From Dysidea avara (Eukaryota > Porifera > Demospongiae > Dictyoceratida > Dysideidae), in NCBI RefSeq assembly GCF_963678975.1, contig NC_089280.1, forward strand, positions 14,025,280-14,089,279: a stretch of DNA of 64,000 bases, given 5' to 3'. The position numbers and the translations under genes were made by a program. The notes beneath the pieces were generated by a model, which was given only the letters and a program-made list of their open reading frames with translations, did not search any database and had not been told where the DNA came from. Below, piece after piece: positions 26,401 through 35,500 of this stretch (positions are counted from its first letter, which is position 1; every line of letters starts with the position of its first letter).

Positions 26401-27415
26401 GTTCCGACTGATCCAGGTTATTCTAGCATTCCGGGTTTTCCATACTCCCCTGCATAGTCCCAGACTACAGTCGAGTTATTCATTAACAAAAATGAAGAGA
26501 AGGGATGGTTCTTTTAAAGTTGCAAGGTACAACATGAACTTCTGGGTTCATCAATGCAACAAACAATGGAACCAAAATTTCATATAAATTTTTAACTTGC
26601 CAAACTTCAATAAGTGCCTATAAAGTGGATCTACAGTGTATGAATTCACAGTTTTCATTACAATTTAATTCATCAAAGCTATGAAAATATGGAATTGTCA
26701 ACCTTTCCTTCCATTAAAGTTTCCTATAGTACAGCATTCCACAGCGACAAATATACAGTGACCAGTTGACAGAACTTTACACCGAAGTACAAACACTACT
26801 GCACACAAACAAGATGATGACTAAACACTTACCAATCTTCTTGTGGCTGTCAGAGATTGCCTCGAATGAAGGTTCTTTGTTAGTAGAAGCTACAACCTCA
26901 GAAGAAGGAATTCTAGTGCACGCTGTGAAATCATCAGATAATACTTGTGGACTTTTAAACAATTGCTTCCTCGGAATTTTTGACTTTTGCTTCTTTTGCA
27001 CTGTCTTTTGTAACAAACCCTTATCACATTTACTAATTACAACTTTAACTGTAGCTTTCTCTGCTGTGATCTTTTTTCTTTGAACTGGTGAAAGAACTGG
27101 TGGTGAAAGGACTGGTGTCTTTTTCTTAGGAGTAGCTTCATCACTGCCACTATCTAAACTTTCTGTGTCCGATTCAAACAAATCCTGTAAAGCTTCTTCT
27201 GATTTCTTGAAGCCCTTCTGACTACTGGTAGCTTCTTTTTCAGCCCTCACTTGGACTAAAGCTTCGCTCTTGTTGGGTCCGTTGCTTAGTGTCCCTTTAG
27301 CGCGGGAAGTGATTTTCCTTGGCCCAACAGGAGGAAGAGTATTTCTTTGCTTCGAGGTTATTTCTAGCAAATTAAAAACTGTTTCTTTTCGAGGTCGCTT
27401 CCTTGTTACTATCAT
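2761..27415 (-). CDS. ORC5: Origin recognition complex subunit 5 (3' end outside window)
   Basis: AAA+ subunit of the origin recognition complex, which loads MCM helicase in the nucleus. Exons in transcript order: 26833-27415, 24373-24446, 24191-24283, 10746-10824, 8695-8807, 7171-7245, 5229-5340, 2761-2891; every junction keeps phase and gives 420 codons so far. Walker A GNTATGKS is at residues 232-239, followed by a FVNCVECYT block in exon 4. Walker B-type VIDKAERL is at 315-322, then SEVEWGKF and GCFDP blocks (exon 7) and FHTVCRNLSELRYL (exon 8), all in the order known for animal ORC5. The C-terminal winged-helix part was not found and should lie left of position 1. Odd points: residues 1-194 form a basic, Ser/Thr-Pro-rich extension that human ORC5 lacks; the introns total about 23 kb and are full of transposons; the donor of exon 8 opens directly into a GT microsatellite. 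The identity is secure; exact ends of exon 7 and the completeness of the 3' end are less so. Confidence 0.9.
3140..3320. mobile_element. Fragment with pogo/Tigger-like terminal sequence
   Basis: The sequence ACTGAAACCTCTCTAATCCA, then repeated TAATCTGACAT and TAATCCAACAC motifs, ends in a reversed TTGGATAAGAAAA. It resembles degenerate ends of pogo-type elements; boundaries are unclear. Confidence 0.3.
3490..3880 (+). repeat. Dispersed repeat family R1, copy
   Basis: Shares ordered blocks with 5390-5690, 59845-60310 and, inverted, 41815-42205: a GGTACTGGTTAGGTA block, AAGCCCAAAAATG, TGTCTTCAGCCAAGCATAACT, then GGGTATGAGCTTGATTTTAC and a TGTGCCTTTT block. No coding domain is recognised. Confidence 0.6.
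4401..4511. mobile_element. Palindromic MITE
   Basis: The left arm GCAAGTTACTGTGACACAAA is mirrored by the right arm, which ends ACAGTAACTTGC. The stem is about 38 bp with a short AT-rich centre, and no frame is inside. Confidence 0.7.
5390..5690 (+). repeat. Dispersed repeat family R1, copy with (ACTG)n linker
   Basis: Same blocks as the copy at 3490-3880, here with a TGACTGACTGACTGACTAAT tract between the two halves. It lies in the ORC5 intron just beside exon 7. Confidence 0.6.
5700..7150. other. ORC5 intron sequence without a recognised feature
   Basis: AT-rich sequence between ORC5 exons 7 and 6. Short open frames on both strands (for example 6138-6323 and 6246-6464) show no domain. 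No clear repeat boundary was seen. Confidence 0.4.
7548..8051. mobile_element. hAT-type non-autonomous DNA transposon
   Basis: The left end CAGTGTTGGGCAAGTTACTT and the right end AGTAACGCATT...CCCAACACTG (reversed) form terminal inverted repeats of the common CAGTGTTGGG type. The flanks CTAGTTAC (7540-7547) and CTAGCTAC (8052-8059) match at 7 of 8 positions, which is an 8-bp target duplication as for hAT elements. There is no transposase inside (504 bp). Confidence 0.85.
9244..9312. repeat. (GT)n-type microsatellite
   Basis: Three GTGTGTGTGTTAC units followed by GT/GC-rich sequence. It lies in ORC5 intron 4. Confidence 0.85.
10185..10265. repeat. (CA)/(CACG) microsatellite
   Basis: Alternating CA and CACG dinucleotide runs with ATGCACGC units, a compound microsatellite. 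Confidence 0.85.
11344..11824. mobile_element. MITE with ACCGTATTTACTC ends
   Basis: The left end ACCGTATTTACTCTCGAATA and the right end CGAGTAAATACGGT form terminal inverted repeats. The inside holds further mirrored pieces (AGTACTGCAGCGAGGTAC against ATACCGCAGTGCGGCAC). There is no coding capacity in 481 bp. Confidence 0.7.
12580..15200. other. Large ORC5 intron segment without a recognised gene
   Basis: Part of the 13.4-kb ORC5 intron 3. A 32-bp tandem duplication (CACCAGTCACACAA then AGTCCTATAAAGAC, twice) lies at about 12610-12665. The minus-strand frame at 13708-14025 (105 residues, some hydrophobic stretches) matches nothing I know. Confidence 0.35.
15420..15990. repeat. Inverted plus direct repeat block with CTTTAAAGGGGCAAT core
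   Basis: GGCTCTTTAAAGGGGCAATG at about 15500 is inverted at about 15872-15895, and the sequences between mirror each other imperfectly. A second direct copy of the flank (CATCTACAGTCCTCATGAA against CATCTGTGCAGTACTCATGAA) lies at about 15910. Two open frames here (15214-15672 and 15719-15931) are products of this repeat and show no domain. Confidence 0.55.
16857..17486. mobile_element. Unclassified element bounded by TA-rich tracts
   Basis: Starts at TATATATATAAAGCCAAAAA with GCCGTCTGTCCGTCT and ends with GCACGTAGGGCAGGTACCAA followed by a pure (TA)n run at about 17443-17485. Insertion within TA microsatellites and such a GCACG...GGT end occur in several unrelated element types, so the class is left open. 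Confidence 0.4.
18663..19036. mobile_element. MITE carrying three 40-bp tandem repeats
   Basis: Ends AGTGTTCACCTGAGCCCTC (left) and GAGGGCTCAGGTGAACAC (right) are inverted repeats. Inside, about 18888-19008 holds three 40-bp units built on GGGAACACATGTTCACCTCT, each itself palindromic around ACATGT. The internal unit therefore echoes the terminal repeat. Confidence 0.7.
19205..20213. mobile_element. TIR element of about 1 kb with an internal 162-codon frame
   Basis: Left TGTGACCGAAAACTGTCGAT and right (inverted) TGTGACCAAATTTTGGAAAA, then CGTCGATATACGCAC, form imperfect inverted ends. A minus-strand frame at 19663-20151 fills half the element, with a KLYVHVELNPEKQLKIESGF segment that looks like a beta-rich domain, but I do not recognise it. 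Related end sequences starting TGTGACC occur at 30314-30903 and 46003-46646. Confidence 0.5.
20410..20874. mobile_element. MITE with about 58-bp inverted ends
   Basis: The left block (ATAATATCAAGAGTTCATAA, then CTGAGGAGAGTATCCTACTC) is mirrored at 20815-20873. No frame is inside. Confidence 0.8.
21969..23631. mobile_element. Foldback element, copy 1 (one arm deleted)
   Basis: The arms start GGGTCATTCCATGTCAAATC and are inverted copies over at least 640 bp (about 21969-22620 against 22990-23631). The right arm extends a further 250 bp inward that the left arm lacks, by comparison with the fuller copy at 42716-45037. There is no transposase frame. Peptides read from the arms (WWDHNGLKRYNELCCGMRWN in the better copy) are shared between arms and copies but are not a known domain. 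Confidence 0.8.
23905..24045. repeat. Tandem duplication of about 70 bp
   Basis: Two adjacent near-identical units containing ATACATGAAAAACATTGAGG and CACCCTCGCTAAGCTCATGT. It lies 150 bp downstream of the ORC5 exon 3 donor. Confidence 0.85.
25150..26449. mobile_element. Mutator-like non-autonomous element
   Basis: Ends GGGAGTATGGAAAACCC and its reverse complement extend into inverted repeats of about 180 bp. The 10-bp sequence CTGCATAGTC directly flanks both ends (25140-25149 and 26450-26459). Long inverted repeats plus a 9-10 bp target duplication fit Mutator-like elements. It lies in ORC5 intron 1; no transposase is visible. Confidence 0.75.
25669..26237. mobile_element. TTAA-flanked (piggyBac-type) MITE nested in the Mutator-like element
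   Basis: Ends CCCTTTATTACCGAA and TTCGATAATAAAGGG are inverted repeats and are flanked on both sides by TTAA (25665-25668 and 26238-26241). TTAA duplication is the piggyBac signature. A single related end (TTAACCCTTTATCATTG) also occurs at about 28798. Confidence 0.7.
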
Positions 27416-27631
27416 GCTGTCTTCGTTGTTCGTATATAGCCGTCAACAGCTGACCGGGCATTAATTTGAAACTTTTGTATTGTTGCGGCGCTTCATAAAT
27501 GAATCTGTATGCGCTAATGGCTTACGGTGAATTCGTGAGACTGCTGACGTTTAGTGGTTGAAAAGCACGTGCATATAACGTGTCATCTTTAACTGGTCTT
27601 GAGCAGTCCCGACTGGATACACATACTGTAG
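27416..27631. promoter_or_regulatory. Shared divergent promoter region of ORC5 and the MetX-like gene
   Basis: The ORC5 start codon (minus strand, 27413-27415) and the MetX-like start codon (27632) lie head to head with only 216 bp between them, so both promoters and 5' UTRs must share this stretch. A CACGTG E-box occurs near 27568. No TATA box is obvious. Co-regulation is an inference from geometry only. Confidence 0.6.
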
Positions 27632-30600
27632 ATGCTTCTTACGATGGTGTCTGTGCCAGTAAGAATCTTGGGTACGCTACAAAGAGCTGTTTGTGGAAAA
27701 CACCGTCGTTTAACAAGACGATGTTTACACGCTTCGTGTGGTCTATTGGAAGCTACAGAAGCTACCAATCAACCATTGAAAACTCCCAACTTTACTAAAG
27801 AGTTCAGAGGAATGAAAGCAGAGTTTCCTTGCTTAGCGCGGTAAGCTTTTAATCGTTCCTATACATAATGCATCAAGCCACCAACACAATGATGTCAACA
27901 ATGTGTAAACTGGATAATATATGGTTGCACGTAAACCTAATAAAGGGTACAATATTATTGTGAATTTTGGCTGCAACTTTGTCACACCAACTCTGTTTCC
28001 CACCCTCCACTTAGCTATTATATCGTGCATGCATAAAAGCATGCTTAAGATTGTGCCTTCATTTTTAAGCTGCAGGAAAATACCGTGTATGTACAAATTT
28101 TTGAGGTATGTAATTTTTGCGGATCAACAAATTTCAATTTTTTTGCAATTTTATTTTCCAGGATCACTCATTTTCCACTGATTATCAATTAGAAAGCATA
28201 GAGCTAACCCTGATAATCGATAATTTTTGAGGATGAAAATTTTGTGGAAAGCCAAGCAATCGTGAAAATTACGTCCCTTGAAAATTTGTACGTATACAGA
28301 AACACAGAGATGAACTACTAACTCGTCAGATAGCAATTAACACTCTTACAAGTTTGATTTTACTGAGTCTGCATATAGTATGCAAGAGAAACTGGAAAAA
28401 CCAATAGAAGAATATTGTATAGTAGAATATTTAGTAAATAGATGTGGAGCAGAAACAGAAATTTTGGTCTTAGTAAACACCAATTTTTTTTTCTTTCAGT
28501 ATATACAACTACTACATTATGCAGTGTATTGTATATGTAAGCAGCATTTTTCCTTGAGATGTGGGACCTGATAGTTATGTGATACCATACAAATACTGTT
28601 ACATAGCTGACTTCCTTATGTTTCAATACTTCTAAATGTGATGTAAAGCACAGAAATGTTAATGTGTCCTGAACCATTGTGCACTGAACCATTGTCTGTG
28701 GTTTTCTTTGTTCTACCATGCAAAACCAATTATTGTACTTCAGTGGAATGCATACGTATATACATGTAATCGTATATACATGTAATCAGATAGCTAGTTA
28801 ACCCTTTATCATTGATTTCCCTTTTGAGAACAGAACTTTGTGGGCAAAGCAAAGGATGATACTGAAGGAATTTAGGTCTTATATTGTGGTAACGTGTACT
28901 AGTTTTCTTTCAATGTACACAGGATGAAACAGCAAGGTGATCAGCGAGTGTTAACAGCAGCTTATGGGGAAGAGATTAAAGGATTTGAAGTGTTCCATGA
29001 CCTGAACAGTTTTCACTTTCATTACGGAGGAATCATACCAGAAATAGACCTAGCATATGAAACATGGGGTGAACTGAATGAAAACAAGGACAATGCTATA
29101 ATACTTCATTCAGCTCTATCAGCTTCATCTCATGCAAGTAGTCATTCGGTAAGTTGTGTTGCCTATAAAATGTGCACTGTTATGTTGAGTTACTTAGAAT
29201 CATGATAGTTGCTTCGATTCTGAAGTCATTTTATACATTTGTTTGTTTGCTACATTAATTGTTCTGCAATAAAATATTTGTAGGAACCTGTTTTGATAAT
29301 TGTTTTGTAATATGCTTGTATAATAATTGTACACAACTTTAATGCCATTTGTTGTCACTAGATGAACACTAGTCCTGGCTGGTGGGAGAAGTTCATTGGA
29401 CCAGGATGTCCTCTTGACACTAACAAGTTTTTCATAATTTGTGCTAATAACCTGGGAGGCTGCTTTGGATCCAGGTAATTATCACTCATGCACTGCAATT
29501 GAGTAATTGTACTTTTGTTTATCTTAGTGGTCCTCCAAGTATTAATCCTCTTACTGGACAGGTATATACAAATTAAATACATATCGGTTTATCAGAATAT
29601 CACAATACTTCAGCTGTATCGTGATACCAATACGCATGTTCACATACTGTAGACTCTGCTTATTATAAAGGTGTATGCGCTTTTCATTTTTGGATGTATT
29701 ATTTGTGAAATTTACCATGCTTGTTAAGCATATAAATGACATCTTGTAGGTAGTTTGTACTAGGAGAGCGCTATTCATTCCCACCATGTTTTTCAAGAAA
29801 TTTGGATACCAGTGTTACGTAATCGGTCAAATCGTTTGTTTTAGGTAATCCTGCAAAGTTGGGTGCAGTTATCAATATTATTAGTGGTATTATCTGTTAG
29901 ACACGTGACTGACTAGGCATTGAGTGTACTGTGGCACATTTGATGGTCATTTGCTGATAGCACAAGGTTGCAGGAGCTATTTCAACACGTACATGCATTG
30001 ATGAACAGGTGTCTGGTGCAAGTAGACCATATGCGCATAATAACTGGAGTCTACAGTATCGATGTTTTGATTGTTGGAAATACGGTTATGTACAACTTAG
30101 GCCACTCCTAGTTTTTCATGAGTGAAAACCTCAAGAGTATAGGGTCAGTAAGTTGGCACATAAACAAAAATGTAAATAGGAATCTAGTGCAGAAATAGCA
30201 AAATACAAATAAAGGAGGGGCGTATAGTCTCAATAACAGCATAGCTCATTTGCAACCATAGTGTGTTTTGAGAAGGTAGTATAGCACAAGGCTCACATCA
30301 GAATTTATAGTTGTGACCCGCTGAATGAAAACTGGTATTTTGCTATAAAAACATATATAAACTGGGTATTAAAAAATACATGTGCTACATAAAAAATTTA
30401 TGCACTTTTTAATCGCTTCGGTATTTACTGAAACAAAGCTCAAATCAATAATATACCACCAGATTCTCCTGTTCATGGGGAGTAAGAAATCTTTGTTTCA
30501 GGTTCGTACAGCATTATGGTACATGGATTATGGGCATTTATTTATGATGCTGTAGAAATAAAATTTACCATCATCATGTCATTGTTGTTGGAGTGGCTTT

Positions 30601-32400
30601 CTTTGTCCACATGGAGCCATATAGAGAAATGCTATACCTTGATTGATGTGCCAGTTCATGGTGAACAAACTGAGCCAAACGCTGTCTTCGTAGCTTGTTT
30701 CAGTCGTGAGTTATGATCGATTAAATAAGTTATTTGCTGTATCATTACTATACAAATCCTCCTCCAACTGTCTAATGCTATAACAAGACTATTCACCACA
30801 AAAGGTTGAAACCTTGGCTGTCCACTACTTTGTTACTATAGATAAAATAAAATGGAATTTGAGGAATGTATGAAAACGGCTGTTTTTGCTCAGTGGGTCA
30901 CATTTTAGTTACCTATATTTTACTCTAATTTTCATTCTTCAAAAGACAGGTGAGTTTACATTGACATGGCCTTAACAATGTAACTAGGTAGTTTGCCAGT
31001 TTCCTAGACTCTTTAGTTTGTAGTGCAATGGAGTAATAGCTCAATAGGTAGTGCTAAACTATGAAAATTGGCTGCTCAACTCAATTTACAAAAGTCATGT
31101 ACTGTATCATATCATGACTACACATGCGTACAGCTTTTAGTACAGGTGTATTGTACATCGCTACACATTAAGACAACATAAAATTACTTTCTATTTGCTT
31201 GGTTGTAGGAGTATGGAACTACATTTCCATTAGTGACAGTTAAAGATATGGTCTATGTTATTTTTCTACTGTTGGATTACTTGGGAATTGAGAAGGTACT
31301 TACTGTGTTGTCATTGGTTAGTTATGACAAGCTTAATTTAGGTACATGCATCAGTTGGTTCTTCCCTTGGTGGTATGCAATCCTTGTTAGCTGCTGCTTC
31401 GTATCCTGACCGAGTCAACTCGTTAGTATTTCCAGAACAGAACTTATCTCATTTGAATACTGTTTTATGTGTGTAGAATGATAACTATTTCTAGTGGGGC
31501 TTATGCTCACCCGTCAGCGATTGCTTTACGCTATATTCAACGGAGAATTCTGATGTCTGATCCCAATTGGAACGAAGGCTTTTACTATGGAAAGAAGTAC
31601 CCTGTAATGGGAATGCACCATGCTAGGTAAAAGAGGTTTTGCTAGCTAGTATCACTGTTTAAAATCATAATTATGATTGTTTCAACAGAGAAGTTGGTAC
31701 TATTACATACAGAAGTGGACCTGAATGGGAGAAGAGATTTCACAGGAAGCGTCGTAGTCCTGATGAAATTCCTAGTTTATGTCCTGATTATGAAATCGAA
31801 CATTATCTGGATAGGCAGGTACTAGAAATAAACAGCATACTCATTATATTAGTGCAATTGTTGTTTCATTTTAGGGTGAGAAGTTTTGCCAGAGCAACTT
31901 TGATCCCAATTCTTGGTTATATATTTCTAAGGTACTGTTATAAATTAATTACGTATAGAAGTTATAAATTGATGTTTTATCAGGCAATGGATATGTTTGA
32001 CATGTCCGATGGATTTTCTTCACTACATGAAAGTCTTTCACGTATCAAGTGTCCCACTTTGGTATGGAATTACCCATGTAGCGTAACAATTCTTGATTCA
32101 CAATGATATCCACAGGTGATGGGAGCAAAATCAGACATTTTGTTTCCTATTACACAGCAGCGAGAAATAGCACATGTCCTAGAGCAGTCTGGTAGGTATA
32201 ATTTAGTGTTCAGCTATTTTAACTTTTTTATGATAAAGGGAACAAATTTGTCACATTTTATGAAATAAACAGTTTATATGGACATGATACTTTTCTACTG
32301 GATGTGAACAATGTGGGAGCTGCTGTAAAGGTATATTTTTACATGAGTGATAATGTTTGTAGGGTGATTTTCTTTTCAGGGACATCTTGAAAGATCATGA
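27632..32400 (+). CDS. MetX-family (homoserine/serine) O-acetyltransferase, probably mitochondrial
   Basis: Alpha/beta-hydrolase acyltransferase expected to move acetyl from acetyl-CoA to homoserine or serine. Exons: 27632-27840, 28923-29148, 29362-29474, 29528-29561, 31209-31295, 31342-31421, 31477-31626, 31689-31818, 31875-31931, 31984-32061, 32116-32191, 32239-32330, 32380-32400; all phases agree and give 450 codons plus stop. Residues 1-40 are rich in Arg and free of acids, a typical mitochondrial presequence, followed by an FPCL motif also known from fungal serine O-acetyltransferases. Family motifs follow in order: [39 protein letters not shown], the nucleophile elbow GSSLGGMQ (Ser231), AKSD (Asp395) and GHD (His429), so the catalytic triad is intact. 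Twelve introns rule out bacterial contamination. The substrate cannot be settled from sequence alone. The segment [12 protein letters not shown] departs from the usual family sequence just before the elbow. Confidence 0.88.
28080..28300. mobile_element. MITE family R2, copy 1
   Basis: Left ATACCGTGTATGTACAAATT and right AAAATTTGTACGTATAC are inverted, with the same internal blocks (GGATCAACAAATTTCA, CCTGATAATC) as the copy at 36821-37011. It sits in intron 1 of the MetX-like gene. Confidence 0.65.
29640..30060 (+). repeat. Dispersed repeat family R3, copy 1
   Basis: Shares ordered blocks with 56240-56610: TGCTTGTTAAGCATA, CACCATGTTTTTCAAG, GGTGGTATTATCTG then TAGACAC, and ACAGGTGTCTGGTGCAAGTA. 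Non-coding. It lies in the 1.65-kb intron 4 of the MetX-like gene. Confidence 0.55.
30314..30903. mobile_element. TIR element with TGTGACCCRCTGA ends
   Basis: Left TTGTGACCCGCTGAATGAAA and right GCTCAGTGGGTCACATTTT are inverted. An internal block (GAAACAAAG...CATGGGGAGTAAGAAATCTT) recurs, inverted, at about 45640-45850 and in diverged form near 21130, so this is a multi-copy family. Confidence 0.55.
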
Positions 32401-32553
32401 TTTTTAATTTGAAAATAATTACTTGAATATTTTTACAACATTTATTAACAGTTTGTAAGCAAATATTTATTATGTAGCAAAAATATAACAAACATACCGT
32501 AAATATTCAAATATAGCACATACTAAGTGTAAAACTGTTCACTCTATTTTGCT
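32401..32553. terminator. Convergent 3' end region of the MetX-like gene and Ig-TIR gene A
   Basis: The stop codons of the plus-strand MetX-like gene (32398-32400) and the minus-strand receptor (32554-32556) face each other across 153 bp. A minus-strand AATAAA at 32466-32471 sits 83 bp past the receptor stop and is a likely polyadenylation signal. No canonical plus-strand AATAAA is seen, so the two 3' UTRs probably overlap. Confidence 0.5.
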
Positions 32554-35500
32554 TCAAAAAATACTTTGCTTTAATTTCAACTGAAAGTTGTTATCATCAG
32601 CTCTAAGTGCAACCAAACCATGCAAAATTTCTGGGAGATCCTTCACTGTAGTTTTCCCATACAATATAGGAATGAGATTGATCTCTGATGGGTCGGGACT
32701 TTTCTGTGTCACTTGATGAAGGTCATAGTTAAGCCATTTAATGTCTTCTGATAACTTGTCTTGTGTTAGTTTTGATGAAACAACAACAATTGTTTTATCA
32801 GTTTTGTGAACGAGATCGTGCCGTGCACCAGCAATAGTTTTTCCAACCACAGCATCCTCTTTTGTCAATACTGTAATATTAAACTGGTATAAGATTGGTG
32901 TTAAAGTATCATTGACCCAGTCTGTGCTATCATCACTATAGATCAAGTAAACTTTCACTTTTTTAGTATGAATCGTCTTTTCTTGAACTGGTGGAAATTG
33001 CTGCAGAGAAAGTGTAGTTGGTACAATCCTACCAACTGTGGTTGGTACAGCTATACCAACTGGGCTATCATCATCAGTAGCTTGTACATGAACTGTGCCT
33101 TCTAATTCACTACTTTTCTCTGTGTACTTATTTGAGTCAACAAAGCAGTGAATGCTGTGTTCAGATTTAGATACTAGGCAATCTGTTGCGTCTTTGTCAA
33201 TGCCTTTAGATGCTCTCCTTCCTTCACTACGAGTACGAGGTAGTTCAGAGGAACTCCTTGCCCGCGTCTCTGTCTCCTTATTATGAGATATTTTCTGTGA
33301 CAGCTTTTGATCATCAATAACTGAAGACCCTTTACTCTTCAAAGAACCATTTTTCCTCAGTTTGCTCCTGGTGTGTTGATCAATGCCTCCCCTCTCTGCA
33401 TTGAGAATATTGTCTCCTCCACTAAAAGGCTGTAATCTACCGGGTACATTTTCACTTTCCTTTGGTAGTAAAGGTGCACGTTCAGTCTTTGCCTCAATGT
33501 GATCAGTAATTGGGGTAACTGCGGCTGAAACTGGTGGAGCATTGTTATCAACACGGTGTTCACCATCATGACGTTCAACTAGAACAACACAGATACACGG
33601 TAAAAGAATACTGTATACAATGTATACTACTGGTAGAGCTCAAGTTTTAATTTAGGCCATTGCTATTCGTACAGCAATCAAAAATACAATGTAGATAAAA
33701 TGATCCCAAAACATAAAAATTGCAACACAGGAGGATCAAACCCTATGTCAAGCTACAGTTCTACCGCTACAATACACCACTACTAGCTACCCACCTTCCT
33801 TAATTTGACCTCATAAATGTGATCCAATAAGAACCTATATAATATTAGCTAGCTACATACACCTCGGTGAAGAAGAAGCCAAAGCTGAACCCAACCCTAA
33901 CACTAACTTAGGTTTGCCTGTTAAACATTTTTACTGTATGTATGAAGATATCATTTTGGTGAGTTTGAGGCGACCCAGGAAGCCAGGAAATGAGACACAA
34001 AAAGAATGTTTCAACTGGATGATCACATAGCCCCTTTTGCTTTCTGGTACTGGTGTCATCTGCTTTCCACCTACTTGTGATATCATGTCACTAGAGTAAC
34101 ATACAGAGCAACCAACTACATATAACTTGACCAGCAATTCAGGATCTCTAAATAAGAATTTCAACTGTTTCAAGTTTAAATCACCCTTAAAATCATCCCC
34201 AGATCTGACTGAATTTTTGTGAAGAAAATCACAGATATACACTCTTCTACAATTTCTTTGCACTATATTGAATAATGAATAACTGAGTGATGAAGATTAC
34301 TGTGAACTACAGTATGTGTTAACAGTACTAAAATTTGCTTTACTTTAATGACAAAGTGCCTGGCTCTTTACATTGAGAGCATATTTGATAACAGAATTGG
34401 CTGTATTACTAATTACTAATAGACACTATGTACTGTGTAACAAACAGGATATAACAAACTTACTAATTTGCACATGGCGTATTCCTTTGTAGTGTCGTCT
34501 TGTAAAGTAGAACGTAGCAGCAACACCTAATATGAGTGTTGCACTAACTCCAGCAAGTGAAAAGGTTAGTATGTGATAGACTGCCACGCTACTTGTAGAA
34601 TTGTCTGCTCTGTTAACATCAATGAGTCCACCAATATCAAGATAACAAGGATAGTTGCTAGTGTATATCTTAAATTGGTAAAAGCCTGTCTGTGACACGT
34701 TCACTATACACATTGGATGGTTACGTTCATTAGCATTATCCATAATGCCCCAGTCACAGGGAAGTGATGAAAAGCAATCACAACATGAGATTAACTGCTC
34801 TGGAGATGACCTGTTGTAACGGCACAGTCTAAAACTGGACCCATCTTCTACATAATTGCTGTCCATGACCAGAGATACATTTCTATTTCCCAAATATTGA
34901 GCACTTTGTGTAGCCATGGAACCTGGCTTTGGATAAGGGGTCTTTACATCTATAATGATAATATGAGACTGTGTAAACAGTACACAACCCTGGTGACTTA
35001 TATACCTATGATTGCATTGAAACATGCAAATATTCTTCCTCCTACACTCTCAGCAGTACATTTGTACATACGAGAGAATTCTCTGTATTGCTTAGTATCT
35101 CCAAAACATAACATCTAAAGGGATGTACGGATGATAAGATACACACTATAAATTCTAAGTATTTTACCTGACCATTACTCTGTGTGGAAAACATGCTGGA
35201 CTGGTTAGACTGGTTGGTCAATACAGGCACATAACCTGCTGCACCACCATTGTACTCCCAAGTTACTTTGGGTGATGGTGTTCCATTCACAAAACAATGC
35301 ACGCACAGTGTACATGATGGACTGTTGCCGCTATCACCAAGAGTTATAATTTGATTATTAAACAACGGACACCCTCTATCACCAGAGGGGGCAGTGACAA
35401 ACTTGGGAGGTGCTAGCAAAGTAGAACACGTTACTGTAAACGCTGTACATTGTACAACATACAGTATTCACACAGACTAACAAAATAGTAATGCAGTTAT

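Noticed and set aside
27632..32400. Bacterial contamination as the source of the MetX-like gene
   Set aside because: Twelve in-phase spliceosomal introns and a mitochondrial presequence show a nuclear eukaryotic gene.
32554..33578. SEFIR domain instead of TIR
   Set aside because: Spacing of the box 1 strand, the BB-loop Gly and the Trp-x3-Asp/Glu block fits TIR better.
34897..35118. 73-codon plus-strand frame repeated identically at 40226-40447
   Set aside because: It is the antisense shadow of the converted receptor exons; the identity reflects gene conversion.
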